64,000 bases of DNA from Hirundichthys speculiger (lineage: Eukaryota; Chordata; Actinopteri; Beloniformes; Exocoetidae). The notes below the pieces were generated by a model that saw nothing but the letters and a program-made list of their open reading frames with translations, did no database searches and was not told the origin of the DNA. This document shows, in pieces, positions 53,101 through 60,229 of the stretch. Position numbers and translations under genes: made by a program. Where the stretch lies: positions 62,001 to 126,000 of the forward strand of contig JAGFBZ010002028.1 of assembly GCA_018398805.1 (NCBI GenBank). Reading direction: 5' to 3'. Within the stretch, counting starts at the first letter, position 1. Each line of letters opens with the position of its first letter.

Positions 53101-56100
53101 GGCTGTTGCAAATGGTGCGGCTAAAACAACAGGTTGCTCCTGGGTAAGCAAAGGCTGGATGTGTGCCGTCTGCATCGGTTCTTGTAGCAACACGTGTTCA
53201 AGTTCTTGCTGTCAAAGTGACAAAAACAACAAGGGATTAAATGAAGAAGAAGATACTTGAACTGCCAGGAACATCAGTTTTTGAAAGGATGATGATGTGA
53301 TTTGTTTTCACACTCATGTATCCCAGCTCATTTCTATTCCATCAAAACTCTAAATGTTACTTAACATAGATGAAAACCCTTTTTCCTGTTTAATGCAGCA
53401 GCTGTGTGGGTTCATTAAGATACCACTAAGTTGCATTATTTCAAATATGCTTCAGATTATTTTGTCTTGGCATTGTACTGTTTATGTAAATTCTAAAAAA
53501 TATATACTTTTCCTGACACCATCTGCTTGTCAAAATTTCCATTAAAAAAGAATTTCTAGAATTGCAAAAGCGTTTTGTTTGACCTAGAGCAGTTCAAAGA
53601 CGTGGATGCTATTCCTCTGACCTAGTGCTGGGCAATATGACGATACATATCGTGGGGACGATAGAAAAGTGTGTATCGTGCCATTTCTCTTCTATTGTTT
53701 CTATCGTTTCTAACCTAATTTTATCAATTATTACAGCAAATATGTAATTAAATAACCTGCAATGATAAATTTGATAGAATCATATCTACTTCTACAAAGT
53801 AGCCTTTTATGTTTGCACTTTTATTCATGGTTAATGCCTTAAGCAGAGTTCTCTTCAACCCTGATGTTTACTTTAGACACTTTATATTGGTTTGCAAACT
53901 TTGCACTACAAGGTTACAGATTTCAGAAAGTTGAAAAATTATTTGTGTTTATTTTTTATAGCTGAACTTCAGTGCAAAAATGTGTTTTTCCTCTCAGAAA
54001 CTGTTGTGCACTTTAAAAAAAATGTGAAAGCTACTGTACCTCTGTGCCTACCTGTTTTTGCTGCACTAAAATGTATGTTTGTGACAGTTCAGCTAAATGT
54101 CCTTTCAAAATAAAGTTGAAAAGTAAGCAATGACATTTTTGTCAAACTTTTCAGAGAATAACTGAAAACATACTTTATTATGGTATATCGTGATATATAT
54201 CGTTATCATAATATAAAATAGTCCATATCGTGATATATGATTTTTTCCATATCGCCCAGCACTACTCTGACCTACTGTGAAGTTCAAAAATATTTTATGT
54301 TGGCACCTTTTTTCAATTAGATAACCTAACAGATTTAGGACTGTCTGAGACTGACCTTATTTTCTCTTCTGGTCATTCCTCTTTTGAGTCTCAGTCCTCT
54401 ATACCATGAGAGCTAGAGTGTTGTAAAGCGATAGCCAGCTGTCACAAAACATGACTGGGATGCAAGCTCTCAAGTTACTTTGGGTGGTTCTTGATAGTAG
54501 GGATGGCATACTCCTTCAAATTGATATTCTTTGTATTGCTTTAAAAGCAGTAGTGTCGGTGCTTCTCTCTACCACATTGCTGCAGCTTGTCTCCTTCTTT
54601 AGCTAAAGCTAAAGCTTCTTTAGGATGATATATAAGAAGAAGATGCTGAGCGCACCGCAGGCTATCATAAAGATGTATGTCACCACGCAACAGTGACAAG
54701 AAGTGAGGATGAACTTCCAAATACCCATCACTGGAGAACCCTCACTATGAAATGGACAAAAATAACATGATAGGTGGGATTTCCAGGATTGTCTTGTGTA
54801 TGGCTGTACGTGTCTGAGCTGCCTAAATAAATCCCCCTTTTGAGCTGCAGAGACCATCCAAGATGCTTTATTTCTCTCTACAACAGTGACGGGTAGAAAA
54901 ATACAGCACGTGCATCAAAGTCAGCAGGTGAAATAAAAAAACAAAAAACAGAATCCAAACTTCTACTTCCTGGACTTCTACTAATTGTGCATGCACTCAG
55001 TTGTTGTGCAATACAATCTCCACCTCAAAAGATGTTAACAACAGAAAAACAGAGCAGCTTGTCATCTATGAACAATTGTGTTAGTCATGTCCTGCACAAA
55101 AAAATGCTGGGAAAGTGTAGCCAATCACTTACAACACTTTACAATATGAAAGACTTAAATCTGAGTTTAATTAAATTGTTTTTTTGTTGTTGTTTTTTTT
55201 TAGCATATTAGTCACTTTTTCATTATTTTTCAGCTTCTCAGTTTAGAACTAATCTATTTTCCACTTATTGGAATATAAGCACAGTTGAAACAGTGGAAAC
55301 ATAGAGACGTATGTTTTAACCTTCATGAAAATACTGTCTTAACATATTCTCTAACAATTTCATTAGACAACAGTTTCCAAAAGCAAGTGAGAAGACTAAA
55401 AACTATGTTGTACTGGCTGGTGGTGTTAGATTAAACAGTTTTTCATTGTGTTTCTGTTCAGGATTTTTACTGACTGTCATAAATCTGGGCTCTGAGTCGC
55501 AACAAAGTAGCTTTTTAATTAAAAAAACAGCCAACCCTTTGCATAAAACGATGTTACAAATCGTTTAGCCTCATGTCCTAATTGCCTAAATCATATTTGA
55601 GTTATATTTGAGCAATAAGGCAAACTGAATCGACAGTACAAGGAGAGTACAGTCATGTATGGACTGCCTGCTCAAAATTCAGAAAATGATGAAAAAAGTG
55701 TGGGAAAACACGCAAACGCTGCACAGAGAGGCCCCAACCTGGATTGAAAGCAGGAACCCGCTAGCTGTGAGACCAACCTCCACATCACCACACTCCCCCT
55801 GATTTTGAAACCTCATTTTATGTATCTGGCGACTGCTTTAATAAATTTTTGTAACGTGACAAACCCACAGACATTTATATCTGCTTAAGTGCTTGGTTAA
55901 ACATGCTACTTAAAACTAATGTTGCTCATATCCTTTCACCGTGACTGTTATTTGACCAGGAACGCTTGTATCCCTGCAGTGCTACCCTGAATTTCAGGTC
56001 TTAACATGCAGCAACCCAGCTCAACTGGCATGATGCTCTCTGATCGACCTGTCTGAGATATGATCTGCCTTTTATCTGAATCCAAGTAACATAATCAAAT

Positions 56101-57063
56101 GTCTGTCTGAACCATGACTCATTAGACTCTCTTTCTGACATCGTACAGTCCCATATAAGGTTACTTTATTCAGCTGCTAATATTTAAGGTACCAAAACAT
56201 ACAAACACCAGCCAAAATATCAAGCGTAAAGCTGCCTTCCTACCTTATATTGAGCATTTATAAAATAATCCATCACATGATCCATATTTTGATTTTGCAA
56301 TTGCAGGCATCTGAGTCAGCATGATGCCTGAGGGGAGTTTGAATTTTGACTGACAGACAGTAAAAACCTGCTGCTGTTTTAGTTTGGACTGGCCCATTTC
56401 AGAGGGGATCATTGACGCCACTTTCTCTCCTTGAGCTGGCGCTTATCACCAACTAACGCCGTTTACATTTTACAAAACTGATAAGGCAAAGCTGTGCCGT
56501 TCAGCGAGAGGAGCTTTCTGTGTCCATATCCTGTCGCAGATATTTGTCAGAAAGAAGCTTCCTGATAGAAACGGCCCAGGACTTCAACAAAAATGGACTT
56601 TCCCTTCTGGCTTTTGCCCTGAAATACCAGATGGCCTGTCTCAGCCCAGACTGATAAACACAATTATCATTCCAACTTGTTTTGATTTCAGTGACTGATA
56701 AATCTCTCTAAATCCTCTACAAATCGGACTAGCCCATTTCTCCCTCCATGAAGCAACTTACAGTAGCTTGCGGGGGCCACTTGCGAGTAACGAGCTAATG
56801 TGGTTAGAAGTGAATGCGTGGAAATTGTGGTGTGGTTCTGTAAGTGGCCTCATCGGTAAAAATTTCAATTCGATTTTATTTGTATAGCACCTTGCAAACC
56901 CAAGTGCAACTCAAAGTGCTTAACAGGCAGGATTACCTGAACTTGCTCCCCCCGGACAGCTGAGTCGCCCAGCAGTGGCTCTGCGGGCGGTGTGTTTATC
57001 GTTACAGACTTTTCTGAGCGGCTGTCTTTGCTGTGCGACTTGTGGCGGTCCCGGCTTCGCTCT
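19890..57063 (-). CDS. vangl1: Van Gogh-like planar cell polarity protein 1 (exon 2 to last exon)
   Basis: Core planar cell polarity membrane protein that acts with Prickle opposite Frizzled/Dishevelled. Coding exons, minus strand: 57063-56937, 35218-34786, 34303-34128, 25688-25555, 20727-20580, 20487-20252, 20150-19890. Features in order: Ser/Arg-rich N-terminus with SEKSVTI; four membrane segments (three in the 35.2-kb exon, the fourth in the 34.3-kb exon); a cytosolic C-terminal half with [20 protein letters not shown] and [18 protein letters not shown]; final ETSV, a PDZ-binding motif. About 504 codons are visible, so with a short first exon the total matches the family (about 524). [19 protein letters not shown] and RTTKQQ, plus the casq2 neighbour, favour vangl1 over vangl2. 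The first coding exon was not found in the window. One extra base breaks frame near 34867 and one near 20470. Confidence 0.92.
20252..20487 (-). CDS. vangl1: vangl1 exon 7
   Basis: 236 bases where 235 are expected. Encodes LVVAVE, then after an extra base near 20470 the family sequence continues with [35 protein letters not shown] and [10 protein letters not shown]. Donor AAG/GTCGGT is usable but not strong. Confidence 0.92.
20580..20727 (-). CDS. vangl1: vangl1 exon 6
   Basis: 148 bases. Encodes a small Gly/Ala-rich linker, then [20 protein letters not shown] and [15 protein letters not shown]. Adjacent to exon 7 across an intron of 92 bases. Confidence 0.92.
21756..22794. mobile_element. 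non-autonomous hAT element, 1,039 bp, perfect 8-bp target duplication
   Basis: Ends TAGGGATGTAACG and its partner CCGTTCCATCCCTA. Flanked by identical GGTGACTC at 21748-21755 and 22795-22802. No transposase frame remains. A possible LTR fragment lies inside (22215-22456). Located in the vangl1 intron between exons 5 and 6. Confidence 0.9.
22215..22456 (+). mobile_element. possible solo LTR nested in the hAT element
   Basis: 242 bases bounded by TGTTATG and CACAACA (near inverted, TG...CA type), with a TATA-like GGTATAAAGG at about 22278 and AATAAA at about 22390. It is GC-richer than the surrounding hAT sequence. No flanking target duplication was found, so this is tentative. Confidence 0.4.
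25555..25688 (-). CDS. vangl1: vangl1 exon 5 with two possible donors
   Basis: 134 bases, encoding [19 protein letters not shown] through [15 protein letters not shown]. The donor is G/GTGAGT after base 25555. A second G/GTGAGT follows 27 bases later (exon end 25528) and would add nine residues in frame without a stop. Confidence 0.92.
26561..27000. repeat. possible PIF/Harbinger-type repeat, one end only
   Basis: GGGGTTTCAGAAAGGAGGTT at 26561 matches the end style of fish Harbinger-like short elements (from memory of the family). The interior has small ATG-led stretches near 26753 and 26852. The matching right end was not found, so borders are approximate. Confidence 0.35.
31356..32434 (+). 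mobile_element. non-autonomous hAT element, 1,079 bp, with relic first exon
   Basis: Ends TAGGGGTGCACGATAAC and CAGTTATCGTGCATCCCTA. Flanks GCATTTAT (31348-31355) and CCATTTAT (32435-32442), 7 of 8 identical. Contains a short remnant of a transposase N-terminus at 31778-31888. In the vangl1 intron between exons 4 and 5. Confidence 0.88.
31778..31888 (+). pseudogene. relic N-terminus of a BED-finger hAT transposase
   Basis: ATG-led stretch of 36 codons starting [17 protein letters not shown] and including ERILRGG, typical of the region around the first zinc ligands of a BED finger. The second expected cysteine is lost, and a stop follows before the rest of the finger. Confidence 0.5.
34128..34303 (-). 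CDS. vangl1: vangl1 exon 4: membrane segment 4
   Basis: 176 bases, in frame throughout. Encodes [20 protein letters not shown], the fourth membrane helix (ending [13 protein letters not shown]), and the start of the cytosolic part with [15 protein letters not shown]. Confidence 0.93.
34786..35218 (-). CDS. vangl1: vangl1 exon 3: membrane segments 1-3
   Basis: 433 bases where 432 are expected. Starts [18 protein letters not shown], then [17 protein letters not shown], then three hydrophobic helices ([20 protein letters not shown], a second around [14 protein letters not shown], a third around [13 protein letters not shown]) and RILDSQ at the donor. The frame changes between the second and third helix because of an extra C near 34867; both sides match the family. 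Confidence 0.92.
35878..35916. repeat. (GGA)n microsatellite
   Basis: About ten GGA units with one GAT interruption, in vangl1 intron 2. Confidence 0.9.
36037..36403. mobile_element. mariner-type MITE, 367 bp, TA target duplication
   Basis: TA flanks at both sides (36035-36036, 36404-36405). Long inverted ends of roughly 80 bases, starting CAGTGAATGGAAAAAATTAT on the left and CAGTCATGGAAAAAATTATT read from the right. No coding content. Confidence 0.9.
39035..39576 (+). mobile_element. non-autonomous hAT element, 542 bp, carrying a MADF fragment
   Basis: Ends AAGGGATGCACAT and ATGTGCATCCCTA; subterminal repeats of GGTTAAC and CGGTTAA. Flanks GTTCCAGT (39027-39034) and GTTCCACT (39577-39584), 7 of 8 identical. 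The block 39175-39430 matches, in reverse, 50486-50837 inside another hAT element. Confidence 0.85.
39175..39430 (+). pseudogene. MADF-domain fragment, 87-bp deletion form
   Basis: Encodes [20 protein letters not shown] then [10 protein letters not shown] and a stop, the N-terminal third of a MADF (Myb/SANT-like) domain such as PIF/Harbinger ORF2 carries. Relative to the copy at 50486-50837 it lacks 87 bases between two AGTAA motifs. Confidence 0.65.
39799..39824. repeat. (ATA)n microsatellite
   Basis: About eight ATA units in vangl1 intron 2. Confidence 0.9.
40630..40900. repeat. second copy of the 9-kb interspersed repeat
   Basis: Shares TTCATTCAGTGAGC and GACATCACAGACC with the same spacing as 9106-9165, with scattered differences. 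Borders are approximate. Confidence 0.55.
43661..43739. repeat. fragment of the CAGGGGTG-type fold-back family
   Basis: Ends GACACCCCTG and includes a GGGCAGCGGCCCCTTAAGGA core, related to the elements at 13542 and 48138. Only one clear end is present. Confidence 0.4.
43870..43952. repeat. direct repeat, copy A (about 85 bp)
   Basis: Begins CCCTGGTCCACAGCTGACTG; the same segment with few changes recurs at 44904-44990, both copies in the same orientation. Confidence 0.8.
44002..44399. mobile_element. non-autonomous hAT element, 398 bp, perfect 8-bp target duplication
   Basis: Ends TAGAGATAAATC and CGGAACAACTCTA, with internal CCGATACCGATA motifs typical of short fish hAT elements. Identical flanks ATTTTAAT at 43994-44001 and 44400-44407. 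Confidence 0.9.
44904..44990. repeat. direct repeat, copy B (about 85 bp)
   Basis: Begins CCCTGGTCCACAGCTGACTG, partner of 43870-43952; the two lie about 1.03 kb apart and bracket the hAT element at 44002. Confidence 0.8.
46756..47136. mobile_element. non-autonomous hAT (Charlie-like) element, 381 bp, perfect 8-bp target duplication
   Basis: Left end CAGCCATTCCCAATC and right end TTTGGGAATCACTG, with GGCCCAC motifs near both ends. Identical flanks CTCTACAT at 46748-46755 and 47137-47144. Confidence 0.92.
48138..48286. repeat. fold-back repeat related to 13542-13748
   Basis: Starts CAGGGGTGTCG. Contains AACACACCTGATTC and its exact reverse complement GAATCAGGTGTGTT about 45 bases later. Shares the internal CAACACACCTGATTCTAAC with the copy after casq2. 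Confidence 0.6.
50194..50394 (+). pseudogene. BED zinc-finger first exon of a hAT transposase (broken)
   Basis: Starts [20 protein letters not shown], breaks at a TGA at 50278, and resumes in another frame with [19 protein letters not shown] and [10 protein letters not shown]. Together these show the BED pattern (aromatic W-x2-F, Cys-x2-Cys, His-x-x-x-His spacing). A GCGAG duplication near 50358 shifts frame again. It ends CAAG/GTAATG, a usable splice donor, as in autonomous hAT genes. Confidence 0.7.
50486..50837 (-). pseudogene. MADF-domain fragment, PIF/Harbinger-like, nested in hAT
   Basis: On the minus strand an open stretch ending at the TAG complementary to 50617-50619 encodes [20 protein letters not shown], then [18 protein letters not shown] and [16 protein letters not shown]. 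The pattern (acidic helix, YPHLYD, W-REIA, KWKNARD) is a MADF domain start. TAA followed by GGGCTGTGTATACTCTCG at about 50473 resembles a Harbinger end with its TAA target duplication. Second end not found. Confidence 0.65.
51641..52183. mobile_element. pogo/Tigger-like MITE, 543 bp, TA target duplication
   Basis: Flanked by TA on both sides (51639-51640, 52184-52185). Ends CAGTGATCCTTTGCC and TAAGGGATCACTG, plus CGCGAAAAATAAGG just inside the right end. A GCCTTATGGGTAATG motif is tandemly repeated near 51823-51860. Class assigned from the end sequence; not certain. Confidence 0.82.
53623..54264. mobile_element. non-autonomous hAT element, 642 bp, perfect 8-bp target duplication
   Basis: Ends TAGTGCTGGGCAATATGACG and CCATATCGCCCAGCACTA. 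Identical flanks CTCTGACC at 53615-53622 and 54265-54272. Near its right part is AATAAAGTTGAAA, probably the old transposase polyadenylation signal. In vangl1 intron 2. Confidence 0.93.
56866..56928. repeat. fish retroposon-tail repeat beside a vangl1 donor
   Basis: Carries ATTCGATTTTATTTGTATAG and CAACTCAAAGTGCTTAACAG, the very common fish motif in which a TTTTATTTATATAGC-like sequence precedes CAAAGTGCTTTAC. It ends about nine bases from the exon 2 donor. Family not assigned. Confidence 0.65.
56937..57063 (-). CDS. vangl1: vangl1 exon 2: cytosolic N-terminal segment
   Basis: 127 bases, phase 2 entry and phase 0 exit. Encodes a basic Ser/Arg/Lys stretch, then SEKSVTI and [15 protein letters not shown], matching the phosphorylation-rich N-terminus of Vangl proteins. 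Acceptor TTTCAG, donor CAG/GTAATC. An interspersed repeat tail ends about 9 bases beyond the donor. Confidence 0.9.
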
Positions 57064-58946
57064 CTGAAAGACAAAAATCCCAGGAATATCACATATTTTT
57101 TAAAACTACCACTACACAAGAAGGGTCATTTATAAAGATTGATGTTTACCATTGATTTTCTATGTTAAAAAAAAGAAAACAATTAACTGCCTGACCAGTA
57201 AAACCTATAAAATCTTCCACATCAGTGACGATTATGTCTTTCCAGACTGCAGAGATGTGACAACTCCAAAGTGACCTTTGCCCCACATCAATCCCCTCCC
57301 TCCCTTTTCCGGTCCTTCCTCCCTCCGTCTATGTGAGCTGCAGCGTATGAGCTCCATTAGCCGGACTGACCCCCCCCCCGCTGCTGCAGCCCTAATCCTG
57401 TGTAGAGCAAGAAAGGCAGGTAACCCCATCCTCAGCCCAATATCCCCATCGCCACATGGCATAGCGCCCACTCTGCAGTTCCATTACCGGAGAAAAGCTC
57501 CACAGCCTCAGTTAATCCCTCATCTGTTTTCTTCCCCCTCCGGCTTGGACACACAGTTGGTTACAGTTTCAACAGAACGCACAGATCAAAAATGCAGATA
57601 AAACCGTCAAACAAAGAGACTGTTTTGAGGAACTGCAGAGCGAAACACCTCAAGCTAGATTTGTAGGAAAGCAGCTGTATCAAAGCACGGATTTCAAATT
57701 ACGACGGCGAAGATGCTGTAAACAAACATACTGGACATCAAGTGAAAGATACATCATGAATTTTATATTTTTTGCACCAAAAAAAGAAAACGCCTTTGAT
57801 GTTGTTTGTTTTTTCTCTGTTATATGAAAAGCTAACGATGGATCTTATCATTTCTAAGCTTGTTGTTTCATGGCGCGCATGTGTGACAAGAAACAAGAGA
57901 TGTGACAAGTCATCTGTCCACTACAGACGACTACATTTTTTGTGCTTATTAAAGGTTGGGTAGGAGATATTGGAAAAACCAGTAAGAATCAGCAAGATTT
58001 TGAAATCAAACAACTGCCCCTGAGGCCACGCCTCCACAGATGATTAATCTCTTTTATTTAGGCAAAATTTATTTAAACAAATTAAAAAAAAAAAGAAAAC
58101 AGTGTGATATCCTGAACCAAAACAATGAGCAAAAAGAACACTGAAAGACCATGAAATTGGCTGATTATTTCTTGTGTTTTTTTTCAACCTAAACAGAGCC
58201 AGTTATATCCTATGTGATCTGATGACTACCATTAAAACCTTAATTAGATCAGCTTTAATCTTTGCAGCCTGGCAGTAAATACAATTAAATCCTGTCACAG
58301 CAAAATAAGATCTTGTGCCTATAAATATCAGTCTTACACTGAACTCCATTCATCCACCCATACATCATCTTATTCCTACTTAGGTTGACAGGCTGTGTGG
58401 AGCCCATCCCAGCTCTCTTTGGGTAAAAAGCGGGGGTACACCCTGGACAGGTCGCTAGGCCATTATGCAGGGTCACATATAGACAAACATCCAGGCTCAC
58501 AGTGAACTCTAAATGCTTAAGGGAAAAAAAAGAGAGAAAAAAGAGTCTTAAGTGCTGCCTTGACACAGTTCCTAACCAAAACACGGAGGAAATCCTGCCC
58601 GCAGGGGTAATAGAGGAAACAATATGATTGACAGCAGTGGAAATATAACAGTTTAACAGAGCTGCACTGGAACTGTGTGTTTTGATTACAGGGTGTTACC
58701 AGGACGCCTTCCGCCTCTATTCTCGTACTTCCTTTTAAATGTGGACTTGATTTCCTTCAGAAAATTATCACAGTTACTATTGTTTCTGCACACAATAAGA
58801 AAAAAACCTAATTTTCAATAGCTTGCAGGCGCGTGCTTCTCTAACAAACTGACTAACATGTTCTGATTGAATAAGTCCAGGAGATGAGAGGCTTGATTTA
58901 AGCCTTAAAATGAATTACCACGCTCAGTATTACTAGAAATATTTTA
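57064..58946. other. vangl1 intron 1 portion, no feature recognised apart from a repeat tail
   Basis: Upstream of vangl1 exon 2 on its strand. A second copy of the 10-kb repeat tail lies at 58340-58500 (AGCCCATCCCAGCTCTCTTT, CACCCTGGACAGGTCGC). No exon with the expected tyrosine/serine-rich Vangl N-terminus was seen here or in the rest of the window. Confidence 0.5.
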
Positions 58947-58982
58947 CAACTATCTTGATCAGTGTAGTGATCAAGATAGTTG
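58947..58982. repeat. perfect 15-bp hairpin at the LINE 5' border
   Basis: CAACTATCTTGATCA at 58947-58961 and its exact reverse complement at 58968-58982 are separated by six bases. LINE-like sequence begins immediately after. Confidence 0.9.
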
Positions 58983-59343
58983 AGGGCTATTCAAGGCAGG
59001 AATTTCACGGCTTCCATTGCTGTCGTAGCCCTTCTTCTTGATGCCCTTCCAAAAATTGGTTGTTTAGCAGCCACTGTGGCCTTGGTCCCGAGGCGGAACG
59101 AACGAACGGAGTTGCTGTTGCGGCCGGACTTCCTGTCGATGGTTTCCTGTTGTTGGTGAACACTAAACGGTGCTTGATTCCTTTAACCTTCTTATAATTT
59201 AAATTTAAACTCGATTTGGTGATAACTACACTGCTGGTGTAAATGGTAATCTGAGCACTCGCACTTAGTTTCTGCTTCGCACATTTTCCTTGAGATTCTC
59301 ACTGTCGTTAATCGCCGGCTCTTTAGCCTAGTAGCTTCTTAGC

Positions 59344-60220
59344 ATGGCTTCTTCTCCCTCTGTTTCCCCCTCCCGCTGCTCAGTGTGTGAAATGTTTAGT
59401 TATTCCTCTGCCTCCTTTAGCGAGAGTGGTAAATGTATAAAATGTAGTTTATTCATAGCTTTGGAGGCGAGGCTCAGTGAGCTAGAGGCGCGTGTCCGCC
59501 AATTAGATCATAGTCCGTCAGAGGCGATAGGCAGCCAGGCTAACGTAGCGGCGGAGCGGCCTAGAGTAGCTGCTGCTAGCAGTCCCCCTGCAGCACCCGA
59601 GCAGCCGGTCAGTCAGGGCAGCTGGGTGACGGTTCGAAGGAAGCGTAGCCCAAAACAAAGGCGCGTGGAACACCATCACTCGCTTCACGTATCGAATCGT
59701 TTTTCCCCACTCAGCGACACACCCCGCTGAGAAACCCACCCTGCTGATTGGCGACTCTATAGTCCGGTATGTGAGGCCGACAGCTACGACCATAGTCAGG
59801 TGTATCCCGGGAGCCAGAGCGGGCGACATCAAGGCAAATTTGAAGCTGCTGGCAAAGAATAACCGTAAGTACAGTAAAGTTATTATACATATCGGCACTA
59901 ATGACACCCGGCTACGCCAGTCGGAGGTCACTAAACTTAACATTGAGTCGGTGTGTAATTTTGCAAAGAGCATGTCTGACTCCGTAGTTTTCTCTGGCCC
60001 CCTTCCTAATTTGACCAGTGATGATATGTTTAGCCGCATGTCATCGCTCCGTCGCTGGTTGTCGTGGTGGTGTCCAGAAAACAACGTGGCCTTTATTGAC
60101 AACTGGCCGGATTTTTGGGGAAAGCCTGGTCTGATTAGAAGAGACGGCATTCATCCCACCCAGGATGGTGCAGCTCTTATTTCTAGGAATTTGGCCGATT
60201 TTCTTAGACGCTCCCCCTGA
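59344..60220 (+). pseudogene. LINE ORF1: zinc-finger plus SGNH/GDSL esterase-like protein (one frameshift)
   Basis: The first part (59344-59726) starts MASSPSVSPSRCSVCEMF and has a CxxC...CxxC zinc motif, then a short coiled coil (ALEARLSELEARVRQL). After a C run at about 59726 with one base too many, the frame continues to 60220: [11 protein letters not shown] is the SGNH serine block, HIGTNDTR is the asparagine block, and [13 protein letters not shown] is the Asp-x-x-His block. These match the esterase domain reported in ORF1 of CR1-like LINEs; its role in retrotransposition is not settled. Confidence 0.82.
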
Positions 60221-60229
60221 CAATCCAGG

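Larger units (their letters stand above)
35219..56936 (-). other. vangl1: vangl1 intron 2 (21.7 kb)
   Basis: Large intron between exons 2 and 3, where long regulatory introns are common in vertebrate developmental genes. Besides the elements listed it holds many short repeats and no recognised exon on either strand. Sections 41000-43600, 45000-46700, 52200-53600 and 54300-56850 show nothing that could be named. Confidence 0.7.

Noticed and set aside
57064..59300. vangl1 first coding exon
   Set aside because: Searched by eye on the minus strand for the Tyr/Ser-rich start typical of Vangl; nothing matched, so it is assumed to lie outside the window.
59518..60150. Open frame of 210 codons antisense to LINE ORF1
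   Set aside because: Shadow of the esterase-coding strand; its sequence resembles no protein family and the sense frame is clearly the coding one.
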